Positions 12,835-21,562 of a DNA stretch of 21,711 nucleotides are shown here, one piece after another. How positions within the stretch are numbered: position 1 is the first letter of the stretch; every line of letters begins with the position of its first letter. The notes beneath the pieces are model-generated. The model worked only from the letters and a program-made list of their open reading frames with translations. It searched no databases and was not told the DNA's origin. A program made the position numbers and the translations under genes. Origin of the DNA: Gammaproteobacteria bacterium (GTDB lineage Bacteria; Pseudomonadota; Gammaproteobacteria; Pseudomonadales; Halieaceae); the NCBI GenBank assembly GCA_002748505.1, contig PDSN01000127.1, positions 1 to 21,711 of the forward strand, given 5' to 3'.

Positions 12835-13299
12835 ATGTTGACCGGTGTTGAATATGCCAATATGGATGCAAAGGGGCGGGTGCCGGTCCCCGCTCGTCTG
12901 CGCGCTGCCCTGATGGAGCGCTGCGATGGCGATATCGTCATTACCACCAGTTTGAATTCCCCCTGTTTGGTTATTTATCCCATTGAAGAATGGCGCAAGC
13001 TCGAGCAGCAGTTTCTCACCATGCCGTCACTCAACCCAAAAGTCAGCGCCTCCCAGCGTTTGTTGATGGGCTATGCCAACGCGATCAAGCTAGACGCCAG
13101 CGGTCGTATTCTCGTGTCCAAGTCTCTGCGTGAGCGCGCTGTTCTCGAAAAAGAAACCGCCTTTGTGGGACAGGTCAATCGTATTGAAGTTTGGCATAAA
13201 GAAGCCTGGGATAAAGAGGTAGTGCGCTCACTGCAAGTACTGCAAAGTAGCGGTGACGATCTGCCGATGGAACTTGCCTCGCTGACGGGGATTTCTTGA
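12835..13299 (+). CDS. mraZ: Transcriptional regulator MraZ
   Basis: A 154-residue protein with two AbrB/MazE-like MraZ domains. The signature D-x-x-G-R appears twice: MDAKGRVPVPARLR at about residues 10-23 and LDASGRILVSKSLR in the second half. MraZ forms a ring-shaped oligomer that binds the TGGG repeats upstream and represses the dcw cluster, a loop directly suggested here by the boxes at 12769-12792. Other landmarks are CLVIYPIEEWRKLE and the FVGQVNRIEVW segment. The start ATG is preceded by AGGG. The stop TGA overlaps the rsmH start by one base (TGATG). Length and position are normal. Confidence 0.96.
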   Translation: MLTGVEYANMDAKGRVPVPARLRAALMERCDGDIVITTSLNSPCLVIYPIEEWRKLEQQFLTMPSLNPKVSASQRLLMGYANAIKLDASGRILVSKSLRERAVLEKETAFVGQVNRIEVWHKEAWDKEVVRSLQVLQSSGDDLPMELASLTGIS

Positions 13300-14204
13300 T
13301 GCATCAGACTGTATTGCTACAAGAAGCCGTCGATGCCCTGGCGCCGCGCCCAAATGGGTTTTATGTGGACGGTACCTTTGGTCGGGGCGGGCACAGCCTC
13401 CGGCTGCTGGAGTTACTGGGCGAGGGCGGTCGCCTGCTGGGGGTGGACAAAGACCCTCAAGCGGCGCAAGTCGCGCAACAACTGGCGGCCAGCGATGGCC
13501 GCTTTACGTTTTATCACGGCTCGTTTGCCGACTTGCCCGCGCAACTCGGTGGTGAGTTGGTCGATGGAATTTTGTTGGATTTGGGTGTCTCCAGTCCGCA
13601 GCTCGATGAGGGTGAACGCGGTTTCAGTTTTCTGCACGATGGTCCGCTGGATATGCGTATGGATACTACCCGTGGCCAGACCGCCGCGCAGTGGCTTAAC
13701 AGCGCAGACGAGGCCGATATTGCCGCCGTGTTAAAAACCTATGGCGAAGAGCGTTTTGCCAGGCGCATCGCCGCTGCCATTGTGCGTGCCCGCAACGAAC
13801 GGCCACTATCGACCACCGCCGAACTTGCCAAAATCGCCAGTGACGCTAACCCGCGCTGGGAAAAACACAAGCATCCCGCCACGCGCGTGTTTCAGGCAGT
13901 GCGCATAAAAATCAACGCCGAACTGGACGATCTGCAAGCGCTGCTGAATGTTGCGCTGGATTGTTTATCCGTGGGTGGGCGCCTGGTCATTATTAGTTTT
14001 CATTCTCTGGAAGACCGTTTGGTTAAGCGCTATCTGCGTGATCTCGCCCGTGGCGATAATTTCCCCGCCGGTGTTCCTGTGCTGGACTCCGCTCTGAATC
14101 GCCGCATGAAACTGATCGGTAAGGCGGTGCGCGCGAGTGATGAGGAAGTGGCCGCCAACCCGCGTTCACGCTCAGCGATTATGCGCGTGGGGGAGAAACT
14201 GTAA
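13299..14204 (+). CDS. rsmH: 16S rRNA (cytosine1402-N4)-methyltransferase RsmH
   Basis: A 301-residue SAM-dependent methyltransferase (old name MraW) that methylates N4 of C1402 in 16S rRNA, the same nucleotide whose ribose is the target of RsmI, the shortened gene at 8028. It starts HQTVLLQEAVDAL, has the SAM-binding loop VDGTFGRGGHS near residue 24, the acidic LLGVDKDPQA, the segment GILLDLGVSSPQLDEGERGFSF, and the C-terminal IISFHSLEDRLVKR. ATG 13299 overlaps the mraZ stop; a TTG three bases earlier is not needed. The stop TAA overlaps the ftsL ATG (TAATG). Nothing is missing, so the base methylation should be intact even if the ribose methylation is not. Confidence 0.97.
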   Translation: MHQTVLLQEAVDALAPRPNGFYVDGTFGRGGHSLRLLELLGEGGRLLGVDKDPQAAQVAQQLAASDGRFTFYHGSFADLPAQLGGELVDGILLDLGVSSPQLDEGERGFSFLHDGPLDMRMDTTRGQTAAQWLNSADEADIAAVLKTYGEERFARRIAAAIVRARNERPLSTTAELAKIASDANPRWEKHKHPATRVFQAVRIKINAELDDLQALLNVALDCLSVGGRLVIISFHSLEDRLVKRYLRDLARGDNFPAGVPVLDSALNRRMKLIGKAVRASDEEVAANPRSRSAIMRVGEKL

Positions 14205-14524
14205 TGGCTGGAAAAAGCGCGCGTCAGTCCGCATCGGAAGTACAGGTCGTTCGCCAGAGCAATGTGACGCTGGGCGTTAGCGCGGTGCTGTTAGTGTTGG
14301 TGGCGGTATCGGCGGCGGCGAGCTTGTATGTTTCGCATTTGTGTCGCGGCCAATACAGGCAAGCACAGGCACTGGAAAATCAGGTGTGGATGCAGCAGGT
14401 AGAGTATGGCCGTATGCTGCTTGAGCAAAGTGCACTGGCGCCGCCACATAAGGTGGAGTCCGTAGCGGTGGAAAAGCTTGGCATGGCCCTGCCCAACCTG
14501 TTTAACACAAGGCTGGTGAAGTGA
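14204..14524 (+). CDS. ftsL: Cell division protein FtsL
   Basis: A 106-residue bitopic membrane protein. A short basic cytoplasmic tail (about 20 residues) leads to a single membrane helix at about residues 23-44. It is followed by a periplasmic coiled-coil segment with QYRQAQALENQVWMQQVEYGRMLLEQ, and a C-terminal stretch VAVEKLGMALP typical of FtsL. In the family it pairs with FtsB and FtsQ to recruit and activate FtsW-FtsI. Identification rests on this layout and its fixed place between rsmH and ftsI, because FtsL sequences are poorly conserved. Start and stop overlap both neighbours by one base. Confidence 0.93.
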   Translation: MAGKSARQSASEVQVVRQSNVTLGVSAVLLVLVAVSAAASLYVSHLCRGQYRQAQALENQVWMQQVEYGRMLLEQSALAPPHKVESVAVEKLGMALPNLFNTRLVK

Positions 14525-16290
14525 TGAAACGGGTCAAGCAAAAACAGCCCGTGCCGAACTGGCGTTTCTACTTTGTGGTGGCGTTGTTGGTTGCGCTGCC
14601 CGTGGCACTGGTGTCGCGTATGGCATCCCTGCAAGTATTGAACGGCGACCGTGGCGTTGAGTTTTTGCAAAAGCAGGGTAACGCCCGCGCCGTGCGAGTG
14701 ATGGCTGTGAATGCTACGCGAGGCATGATTACCGATCGCAACGGCCAGCCGCTGGCGGTGAGTACGCCGGTGGTATCGCTGTGGGCTGACCCCGCAACGC
14801 TGAGGGAGGAAGACCTTGCCAGTCTCGCCAAAGCGCTGCACCAGAGTGAGGCTGCACTGCGCAAGCGCTTGGCCGCCTATGCGGGGAAGCGCTTCATGTA
14901 CCTGGCGCGTCGCCTGCCGCCTGCGCGCGCGGCGCAAGTGTCTGAACTGCGTATCAAGGGCGTTCATGAGCAGCGCGAGTATCAGCGTTTTTATCCCGCT
15001 GGCGCCTACGCCGCGCAACTGGTGGGCATTGTCAATGTGGATGACGAAGGTATTTCCGGTCTTGAGCTGGCCTATGACGATTGGTTGCGCGGTGCACCTG
15101 GTAAGCGCAAGGTGGTGATTTCCGGCAAGCTGGACAAACGCGGGCGACGTGTGAATGAAGTGGTCAGCGTTATCGGTGAACTCGCGCCGGTTCAGCCCGG
15201 TAAAGACCTGCGCCTGAGTATCGATCTGCGTTTGCAGTATGTGCAATATCGCGAGCTGGCGCGCGCAGTGCGTGAAACCGGCGCCAGCTCAGGCTCTGCG
15301 GTAACCCTGGATGTGGATACGGGCGAGGTGTTGGCAGTCAACAGTTATCCGTCTTTCAATCCGAACAATCGCCGCAGTATCAGCAAGCACTTAAAAGCGG
15401 GTGATACGCGCAATCGTGTTTTTACTGACGTGTTAGAGCCTGGTTCGACGGTGAAAACCTTAAGCGTTGCGGCGGCACTGGAAAGTGGTCAATACACTAT
15501 CGACAGCGTGATTGACACAGCGCCTGGTGAAATTGTGGTGGCGGGCAAGCGTATTGCCGACCCACGCAACTACGGCGAGCTGAGTCTGGCGCGTGTTTTG
15601 GCTAAGTCCAGCCAGGTAGGCACTGCGCGCCTGGCTCTTGATTTAGGCGTAGACCCTATCTGGGAGATGTTTAATCGTTTTGGTCTGGGGCAATCCACAG
15701 GCAGTGGCTTTCCCGGAGAGCGTGCAGGGGCTCTGCGCGTAAAAGACAAGTGGTATCTCACCGAACAGGTAACCCTGGCCTACGGCTACGGCCTTACTGC
15801 TACGCCGTTGCAATTGGCGCGCGCCTATGCGGCCATCGCCAAAGATGGTGAGTTGATGCCTGTGTCCTTGTTAGCGCACCGCGACGACGTTGAGGTGCAC
15901 GGCGAGCAAATTATCGATAAAGCCATTGCCAGTGATTTACGCAAGGCTTTGGCCAGCGTTGTAAAAGGCGATGGCACCGCAACCCGTGCTGCGGTGCCGG
16001 GGTTTGCGGTAGGCGGTAAAACCGGTACGGCGCGCAAGCTCGGCAAAACCGGCTATCGCGATGACAGTCACTTTGCTCTGTTTGCAGGGCTGGCTCCCAT
16101 CGATAATCCGAAAATCGTGACGGTGGTATTGATTGATGACCCTCAGGGTGAAGAGTACGGAGGTGGTGCGGTTGCTGCGCCTGTGTTTTCCCGTATTGCA
16201 GCGGGAGTATTGCCGCTGCTTAGCGTGCCTTTCGATGACAGGGCTTTACTGGCGGCGGCCGGTGACGCACAGCTGGGGGAGGCGATGTGA
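14524..16290 (+). CDS. ftsI: Septal peptidoglycan transpeptidase FtsI (PBP3)
   Basis: A 588-residue class B penicillin-binding protein that crosslinks septal peptidoglycan with FtsW. One N-terminal membrane helix (about residues 15-38) is followed by the pedestal domain with RGMITDRNGQPLAVS. The transpeptidase domain has the acylation motif STVK at 308-311 (EPGSTVK) and KTG at 499-501 (GGKTGTARK). The second motif, normally SxN, reads SSQ at 362-364 (KSSQVG); the base sequence TCC AGC CAG is clear. Gln for the catalytic Asn is unusual in my knowledge of the family and may alter beta-lactam binding or turnover. ATG 14524 overlaps the ftsL stop as TGATG; a GTG three bases earlier is an alternative. 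The stop overlaps the murE ATG in the same way. Confidence 0.97.
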   Translation: MKRVKQKQPVPNWRFYFVVALLVALPVALVSRMASLQVLNGDRGVEFLQKQGNARAVRVMAVNATRGMITDRNGQPLAVSTPVVSLWADPATLREEDLASLAKALHQSEAALRKRLAAYAGKRFMYLARRLPPARAAQVSELRIKGVHEQREYQRFYPAGAYAAQLVGIVNVDDEGISGLELAYDDWLRGAPGKRKVVISGKLDKRGRRVNEVVSVIGELAPVQPGKDLRLSIDLRLQYVQYRELARAVRETGASSGSAVTLDVDTGEVLAVNSYPSFNPNNRRSISKHLKAGDTRNRVFTDVLEPGSTVKTLSVAAALESGQYTIDSVIDTAPGEIVVAGKRIADPRNYGELSLARVLAKSSQVGTARLALDLGVDPIWEMFNRFGLGQSTGSGFPGERAGALRVKDKWYLTEQVTLAYGYGLTATPLQLARAYAAIAKDGELMPVSLLAHRDDVEVHGEQIIDKAIASDLRKALASVVKGDGTATRAAVPGFAVGGKTGTARKLGKTGYRDDSHFALFAGLAPIDNPKIVTVVLIDDPQGEEYGGGAVAAPVFSRIAAGVLPLLSVPFDDRALLAAAGDAQLGEAM

Positions 16291-17753
16291 TGTCTGATTA
16301 TCGTTTAAGCCTCGGCGAATTGTTGCCCGACTGCCCGGCGCCATATGCGGGTATTGTGGCGCGCGACCTGGTGCTGGACAGCCGCAAAGTTGAACCTGGC
16401 GCAGTGTTTGTCGCGCTCAATGGCGCGGCGGTAGACGGTCGTGAATTTGCCGCGCAAGCGATCGAGCGCGGTGCGGTGGCGATTATCTCTCATGCGCCGA
16501 TCAAGTCTGCTGCCGTGCCGGTTGTGATCATGCTCGATGTGTCTGCAAGGCTCGGTGACATCGCCGCGCGCTTTTTCGCTGATCCAAGCAGGGCGCTGAC
16601 AATTATTGGCGTGACCGGTACCAACGGCAAAACCACCTGCACACAAAGCATTGCTCAAATACTCACAGCTTGCGGTGAACGCTGTGGTGTCATTGGTACT
16701 TTAGGCGTGCAGGCGGGGCAAGAATTGCTTGATGCTGCAAATACCACGCCTGATGCCATCGCCTTACAGCGCCAGTTTGCCAAGTGGCGCGATGCGGGCA
16801 TCACTCATGTGGCGATGGAGGTGTCATCCCACGCCCTGGAGCAAGGCCGTGTCAATGCGGTGCAGTTTGATGTGGCGGTTTACACCAATCTTTCCCACGA
16901 TCATTTGGACTACCACGGCAACATGAGCGCCTATCGGCAGGCGAAAGCGCGTTTGTTTGCGATACCTGGCCTGCGCCGGGCGGTTATCAATATTGACGAT
17001 AAGGCATCGGCTGCTATGGTCGAAGCGCTGGCGGCGGATGTGGAAACGCTGTTTTACAGCGTCCGCAATAATCCCAAGGCCAATGTTTATGTCAGTGACA
17101 TTCGCGAGGGGCTGACTGCCAGTAGCGCCGAGTTCGTCAGCCCCTGGGGTGAAGGGGAGCTGTATTGTCCCCTGCCTGGCGCATTCAATGTAGAAAATGT
17201 TCTGGCGTGTCTTGCGGCGCTCGGTGGCGAGTATCCTCTACAGGACCTGCTCGCCGCGATAGCGAATTTAAGCGGTGTGGCCGGGCGCATGCAGCGCGTG
17301 GTCGGCGCAGCGAATGCGCCAGAAGTGATAGTGGATTACGCGCACACACCCGATGCCCTGGCGCGTGTATTACAGGCGCTTCGTCCCCATGTCAGTGGGC
17401 AATTATTTTGTGTGTTTGGTTGTGGCGGTGATCGCGACCGACGCAAGCGTCCGCTGATGGGCGCTGAAGCCAGCCGCGTTGCCGACAAGTTGTTTATTAC
17501 CAGCGATAACCCGCGCGGCGAAGATCCCAATGCCATTATTGACGACATTATCAGCGGTGTTAAGGGGAAGTGGTCACGTGAGGCTGATCGCGCTGCGGCA
17601 ATTGCTGCGGCGGTTGCCGAAGCCGGGCCGCGTGACTGTGTATTGATCGCTGGCAAAGGTCACGAAAGCTATCAAATCATAGGCGAGGATATGTGCCGTT
17701 TTAGCGATGTTGAGCAAGCGCAATCAGCACTTGCTGAGAGGGTGGCGGTATGA
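16290..17753 (+). CDS. murE: UDP-MurNAc-L-Ala-D-Glu:meso-diaminopimelate ligase MurE
   Basis: A 487-residue cytoplasmic ATP-dependent ligase adding the third stem-peptide residue. The N-terminal domain carries DLVLDSRKVEPGAVFVAL for UDP binding. The P-loop is GVTGTNGKTT at 107-116. The central domain has TTPDAIALQ, HVAMEVSSHALEQGRV, and the lysine in YRQAKARLF that is carbamylated in the family. DNPR at 406-409 in the C-terminal domain is the signature for meso-diaminopimelate rather than lysine, consistent with a Gram-negative wall. The ATG overlaps the ftsI stop; the end overlaps murF by four bases (ATGA). Length is normal. Confidence 0.97.
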   Translation: MSDYRLSLGELLPDCPAPYAGIVARDLVLDSRKVEPGAVFVALNGAAVDGREFAAQAIERGAVAIISHAPIKSAAVPVVIMLDVSARLGDIAARFFADPSRALTIIGVTGTNGKTTCTQSIAQILTACGERCGVIGTLGVQAGQELLDAANTTPDAIALQRQFAKWRDAGITHVAMEVSSHALEQGRVNAVQFDVAVYTNLSHDHLDYHGNMSAYRQAKARLFAIPGLRRAVINIDDKASAAMVEALAADVETLFYSVRNNPKANVYVSDIREGLTASSAEFVSPWGEGELYCPLPGAFNVENVLACLAALGGEYPLQDLLAAIANLSGVAGRMQRVVGAANAPEVIVDYAHTPDALARVLQALRPHVSGQLFCVFGCGGDRDRRKRPLMGAEASRVADKLFITSDNPRGEDPNAIIDDIISGVKGKWSREADRAAAIAAAVAEAGPRDCVLIAGKGHESYQIIGEDMCRFSDVEQAQSALAERVAV

Positions 17754-19111
17754 TGCGCAGGTTTTCTTTGGCCGAGTTACAAGAGCCGTTAAATGCGACC
17801 TTGGTCGGCGCTGACCTTACATTTTCTGCGGTGAGCTCGGATTCGCGAACCCTGATGGGTGGCGAGCTGTTTGTCGCTTTGGTGGGCGAGCAGTTTGACG
17901 GTCATAACTATGCAAAAGCAGCTGCGGAAAAAGGTGCGGCGGCGCTGTTGTTGTCCCGCAAGGTTGATACCGAGCTGCCCTATCTTCTGGTTGACGATAC
18001 TCTGCAGGCTCTTGGTAAGCTCGGCGCATTTAATCGCGATTTATTTACCGGTAAGGTGGTGGGAATTACCGGCAGCGCGGGTAAAACCACGACCAAAAAT
18101 CTCGTTGCCTCGGTACTGTCTCAAGCTGGCGGTGTACATGCCACGGCGGGGAATTTCAACAATGAAATCGGTGTGCCGCTGACCCTGCTGGGGCTGGAGC
18201 CCTCTGCGGCTCATGCGGTCATTGAAATGGGTGCTGCCGGTGCGGGTGATATTGCTTACCTGCGCGATCTGGTGAAGCCTCAGGTAGTGATATTACTCAA
18301 CGCAATGCCCGCACATTTGCAGGGTTTTGGTTCTATTGCCGGTGTGGCGGCTGCCAAGGGGGAAATTCTCGACAATTTAAGTCCCGAGCATACCGCCATT
18401 CTACCCAGTGATTCACCTTATACGGCACCGTGGTCGTTCCGTGCCAAGCCGGCGCAGGTGTTGCATTTTGGCTTTGAAGAAAAAGCTGATGTGTGGGCGA
18501 GTAACGTGGTGGAGTCTGGCGTGTATGGCTCGACGTTTGACCTGCACTATCAGGATCACTGCGGGCGGGTCAGTCTGCAATTGCACGGCTTGCACAATAT
18601 CAAAAACGCATTGGCAGCGGCGGCCGTAGGTTTTGCCTGCGGGTTGTCGTTTGCGCAAATTGTCGCCGGGCTGGAGTCTTTAACACCTCACCGCGGCCGT
18701 TTGATGCCTATGCAAACCCCCAGCGGCGCTTGCGTGATCGATGACAGCTACAACGCCAATCCCGCATCGGTTAATGCGGCGATTGATCTGTTGGCGCGCA
18801 TTGAGGGGCGTAGACATTTGTTGCTTGGCGCGATGGCGGAGCTGGGAGGAGATGCCAGGCGCCTGCACGCTGAGGTGGGGGCTTATGCTGCATCGCGCGG
18901 TATTGATCAGCTCTGGGCCGTCGGGCATGATGCCTTGCCAGCCGTGTCCGCCTTTGGAGATCGCGGTCGCCACTTTGAGTCTATGGATAGTCTGCTGGAT
19001 GCGCTGGCCAAGCAATTACCCGGGACGGGTGAAACCGTTTTGGTAAAGGGTTCGCGCAGCGCAGGTATGGAACGCGCTGTTGCGGTGCTTACGCAAAAGG
19101 GAGGTTGCTAA
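17750..19111 (+). CDS. murF: UDP-MurNAc-tripeptide:D-Ala-D-Ala ligase MurF
   Basis: A 453-residue ATP-dependent ligase that attaches D-alanyl-D-alanine to complete the UDP-MurNAc-pentapeptide. The N-terminal substrate domain has SSDSRTLMGGELFVALVGE. The P-loop is GITGSAGKTTTK at 105-116, and GNFNNEIGVPLTLL follows, as expected for MurF. The C-terminal domain includes IDDSYNANPASVNAAID and LLGAMAELG. The start could be ATG 17750 or the next codon ATG 17753; the first gives the usual ATGA overlap with murE. Two bases separate it from the next start only in part: the stop TAA at 19109-19111 lies within the mraY ribosome binding region. Confidence 0.97.
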   Translation: MMRRFSLAELQEPLNATLVGADLTFSAVSSDSRTLMGGELFVALVGEQFDGHNYAKAAAEKGAAALLLSRKVDTELPYLLVDDTLQALGKLGAFNRDLFTGKVVGITGSAGKTTTKNLVASVLSQAGGVHATAGNFNNEIGVPLTLLGLEPSAAHAVIEMGAAGAGDIAYLRDLVKPQVVILLNAMPAHLQGFGSIAGVAAAKGEILDNLSPEHTAILPSDSPYTAPWSFRAKPAQVLHFGFEEKADVWASNVVESGVYGSTFDLHYQDHCGRVSLQLHGLHNIKNALAAAAVGFACGLSFAQIVAGLESLTPHRGRLMPMQTPSGACVIDDSYNANPASVNAAIDLLARIEGRRHLLLGAMAELGGDARRLHAEVGAYAASRGIDQLWAVGHDALPAVSAFGDRGRHFESMDSLLDALAKQLPGTGETVLVKGSRSAGMERAVAVLTQKGGC

Positions 19112-19113
19112 GC

Positions 19114-20196
19114 ATGTTGTTCTGGCTTGCAGAATACTTACAAAACTACGCCAGTGGTTTTCAGGTTTTTCAGTACCTGACGTTTCGCGGTATTTTAGGT
19201 GCGCTGACTGCACTGGCCATTTCGCTGTTGGTCGGTCCCTCCATGATTCGCCGTTTGAATTATCATCAGGTCGGGCAGGCAGTGCGAGATGATGGGCCGC
19301 AGAGCCATTTATCTAAAACGGGCACACCTACCATGGGAGGCGCACTGATTTTAGTGGCAATAGCGGTGTCTACCCTGCTATGGGCAGACCTCACTAATCG
19401 CTATGTCTGGATTGTGCTACTGGTCACCGCTGTATTTGGTGCGGTTGGCTGGGTAGATGACTACCGCAAAGTCGTAGAGAAAAACAGCCGAGGGCTGCCT
19501 GCAAAATGGAAGTATTTTTGGCAGTCCGTAGCCGGGCTCGCCGCGGCTCTATACCTGTATTTTATGGTCGATACGCCGGTGACGACGCAATTGTTTGTGC
19601 CGTTTTTTAAAGATGTGGCCTGGCAGATGGGGCCTTTATTTATAGCGCTTGCGTATTTTGTGATTGTCGGTACCAGCAATGCGGTTAATTTAACAGACGG
19701 CTTGGACGGCTTGGCTATTTTACCATCGGTGATGGTTGCCGGGGCGTTGGGTTTGATTGCCTACCTGACCGGCCACACCTATTTCGCCGAATATCTGGCG
19801 ATTCCCTACGTGGCAGGCAGCGGCGAATTGGTGGTGTTTTGCGGTGCGATAGCTGGTGCCGGTTTAGGTTTTTTGTGGTTTAACACTTATCCCGCGCAAG
19901 TCTTTATGGGTGATGTAGGTGCCCTTGCTCTGGGCGCGGCGCTGGGCACGGTGGCGGTGGTTGTACGCCACGAAATTGTACTGTTCATTATGGGTGGTAT
20001 TTTTGTTTTGGAAACCGTGTCCGTTATTTTGCAGGTGGCGTCTTTTAAATTAACCGGCAAACGTATTTTTCGTATGGCACCCATTCACCACCACTTTGAA
20101 TTGAAAGGCTGGCCGGAGCCTCGGGTGATTGTGCGCTTTTGGATTATCACCGTCATGCTGGTGTTGTTTGGTTTGGCAACCTTGAAACTGCGTTGA
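19114..20196 (+). CDS. mraY: Phospho-MurNAc-pentapeptide transferase MraY
   Basis: A 360-residue integral membrane enzyme with about ten helices that transfers phospho-MurNAc-pentapeptide to undecaprenyl phosphate, giving lipid I. Catalytic-region landmarks are the Asp pair D115-D116 in GWVDDYRKV, NAVNLTDGLDGLA, the Mg-binding GDVGALALG and the triple histidine in MAPIHHHFELKGWPE. The N-terminal half has TPTMGG. I chose ATG 19114 because GGGAGG lies 9 bases upstream and the protein then starts MLFWLAEYL as usual; a TTG at 19105 would add three residues. It is two bases after murF and 13 before murD, so part of the same transcript. Confidence 0.97.
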   Translation: MLFWLAEYLQNYASGFQVFQYLTFRGILGALTALAISLLVGPSMIRRLNYHQVGQAVRDDGPQSHLSKTGTPTMGGALILVAIAVSTLLWADLTNRYVWIVLLVTAVFGAVGWVDDYRKVVEKNSRGLPAKWKYFWQSVAGLAAALYLYFMVDTPVTTQLFVPFFKDVAWQMGPLFIALAYFVIVGTSNAVNLTDGLDGLAILPSVMVAGALGLIAYLTGHTYFAEYLAIPYVAGSGELVVFCGAIAGAGLGFLWFNTYPAQVFMGDVGALALGAALGTVAVVVRHEIVLFIMGGIFVLETVSVILQVASFKLTGKRIFRMAPIHHHFELKGWPEPRVIVRFWIITVMLVLFGLATLKLR

Positions 20197-20209
20197 GGAA
20201 AGTGAGCTT

Positions 20210-21562
20210 ATGAGCCTTATTGCCAGTACAGCACAAAAAGCAGTGATCGGTCTTGGAGTGACCGGGCTGGCTTGTGCGCGTTTCTGGCAGGCGCGGGGCA
20301 GGCCCTTTGTGTTAATTGATACGCGCGATGAACTTGCTAACGCCGACGCCATTGCTAAAGAATTTGTGAACAGCCCAATGTACTTAGGCGAAGTGCCCGC
20401 GACGCTTTGGCAAAACATTGATGAGGTGGTCGTGAGCCCCGGCGTAGCATTGGAGCACCCTTTAGTGGTCGCAGCCATAGATGCGGGTGTCGCTGTAATG
20501 GGTGATATCGATGTCTTTATGGCTGAGGCCAAGGCGCCTGTGGTCGGTATCACTGGCTCTAATGCCAAATCAACGGTAACGGAACTGCTGGGGCATCTTG
20601 CACAATCGGCGGGGGTAAATGTTGCGGTAGGCGGCAATTTGGGAACGCCCGCACTTGAGCTATTGGATGACGATGTGGAGCTTTATGTTCTGGAATTGTC
20701 GAGCTTTCAGCTGGAGCGCGCAGGCACTTTGGGTTTGAGTGTGGCTACTGTGTTGAACGTCAGCCCGGATCATTTAGATCGGCACGGCGATATGCAGCGC
20801 TACCATCGGGCGAAACATCGAGTTTTCTTTGCTTGTAAAGCGGCGGTTTTTAATCGCGACGATATGCTGACCCAGCCCTTGGTGCCGCCGCAGACACCGC
20901 TGCAGAGTTTTGGTCTGAGTGCGCCGGATATCCGTAATTACGGTGTGGTGCGCGACGGCGATGAGGTCTTTTTATGTCGCGGCGGAAAGCGTCTTATCAA
21001 TGTCGACGAACTAAGCCTTGCGGGCCGACACAACTGGGCGAATGTGCTGGCGGCACTGGCGCTGGGTGAAATGGTGGGTTTAAGGCTTGAGCAAATGCTC
21101 GATGCGGTTGTAAGTTTTGACGGTTTGCCCCATCGCTGTGCGCTCGTCACCACGGCTTCAGGTGTGCGTTATATCAACGATTCCAAGGGCACCAATGTGG
21201 GTGCTGTGATGGCCGCGCTTGAGGGTATAGGCGAACAGAATAATATTGTGCTGATTGCCGGTGGTCAGGGCAAAGGCGCCGATTTTGCTGAGTTGGTGGC
21301 GCCGGTGTCGAAGCATTGCAAGCACCTGGTGTTAATCGGTGAGTCCGCGACTGAAATGACGGACATATTGGCCGAGGTGGTGAGTACGGAAACGGCGTCC
21401 ACTATGCAGGAGGCGGTTGAAAAAGCCAGCGCTAAAGCTGCGGCGGGCGATGTGGTGTTGCTTTCACCGGCCTGTGCCAGTTTCGATATGTTCAGCGGTT
21501 ACGCCGAGCGCGGAGAGCAGTTTGAGCACGCCGTTTATTGGGTGACGGGGGTGGCAGCATGA
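20210..21562 (+). CDS. murD: UDP-MurNAc-L-alanine:D-glutamate ligase MurD
   Basis: A 450-residue cytoplasmic ligase that adds D-glutamate as second residue of the stem peptide. The N-terminal Rossmann-like domain has VIGLGVTGLACARFW; VVVSPGV precedes the ATPase part. The P-loop is GITGSNAKST at 113-122, with Ala where many families have Gly; this form also occurs in pseudomonads, so it is not a defect. Further landmarks are ELSSFQLE, LNVSPDHLDRHGDM, GRHNWANVLAALAL, the C-terminal DSKGTNVGA and LLSPACASFDMFSGYAERGE. The ATG is preceded by GAGGAAAG. Its stop overlaps the ftsW start by four bases (ATGA). Confidence 0.97.
   Translation: MSLIASTAQKAVIGLGVTGLACARFWQARGRPFVLIDTRDELANADAIAKEFVNSPMYLGEVPATLWQNIDEVVVSPGVALEHPLVVAAIDAGVAVMGDIDVFMAEAKAPVVGITGSNAKSTVTELLGHLAQSAGVNVAVGGNLGTPALELLDDDVELYVLELSSFQLERAGTLGLSVATVLNVSPDHLDRHGDMQRYHRAKHRVFFACKAAVFNRDDMLTQPLVPPQTPLQSFGLSAPDIRNYGVVRDGDEVFLCRGGKRLINVDELSLAGRHNWANVLAALALGEMVGLRLEQMLDAVVSFDGLPHRCALVTTASGVRYINDSKGTNVGAVMAALEGIGEQNNIVLIAGGQGKGADFAELVAPVSKHCKHLVLIGESATEMTDILAEVVSTETASTMQEAVEKASAKAAAGDVVLLSPACASFDMFSGYAERGEQFEHAVYWVTGVAA

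Noticed and set aside
14380..15246. Minus-strand frame of 288 codons across ftsL/ftsI
   Set aside because: It mirrors strong coding sequence of ftsI, has a His/Gln/Arg-rich shadow composition and no domain.
20546..20575. MurD P-loop with Ala (GSNAKST) as a defect
   Set aside because: I recall this form in pseudomonad MurD, so it is likely a normal lineage variant.
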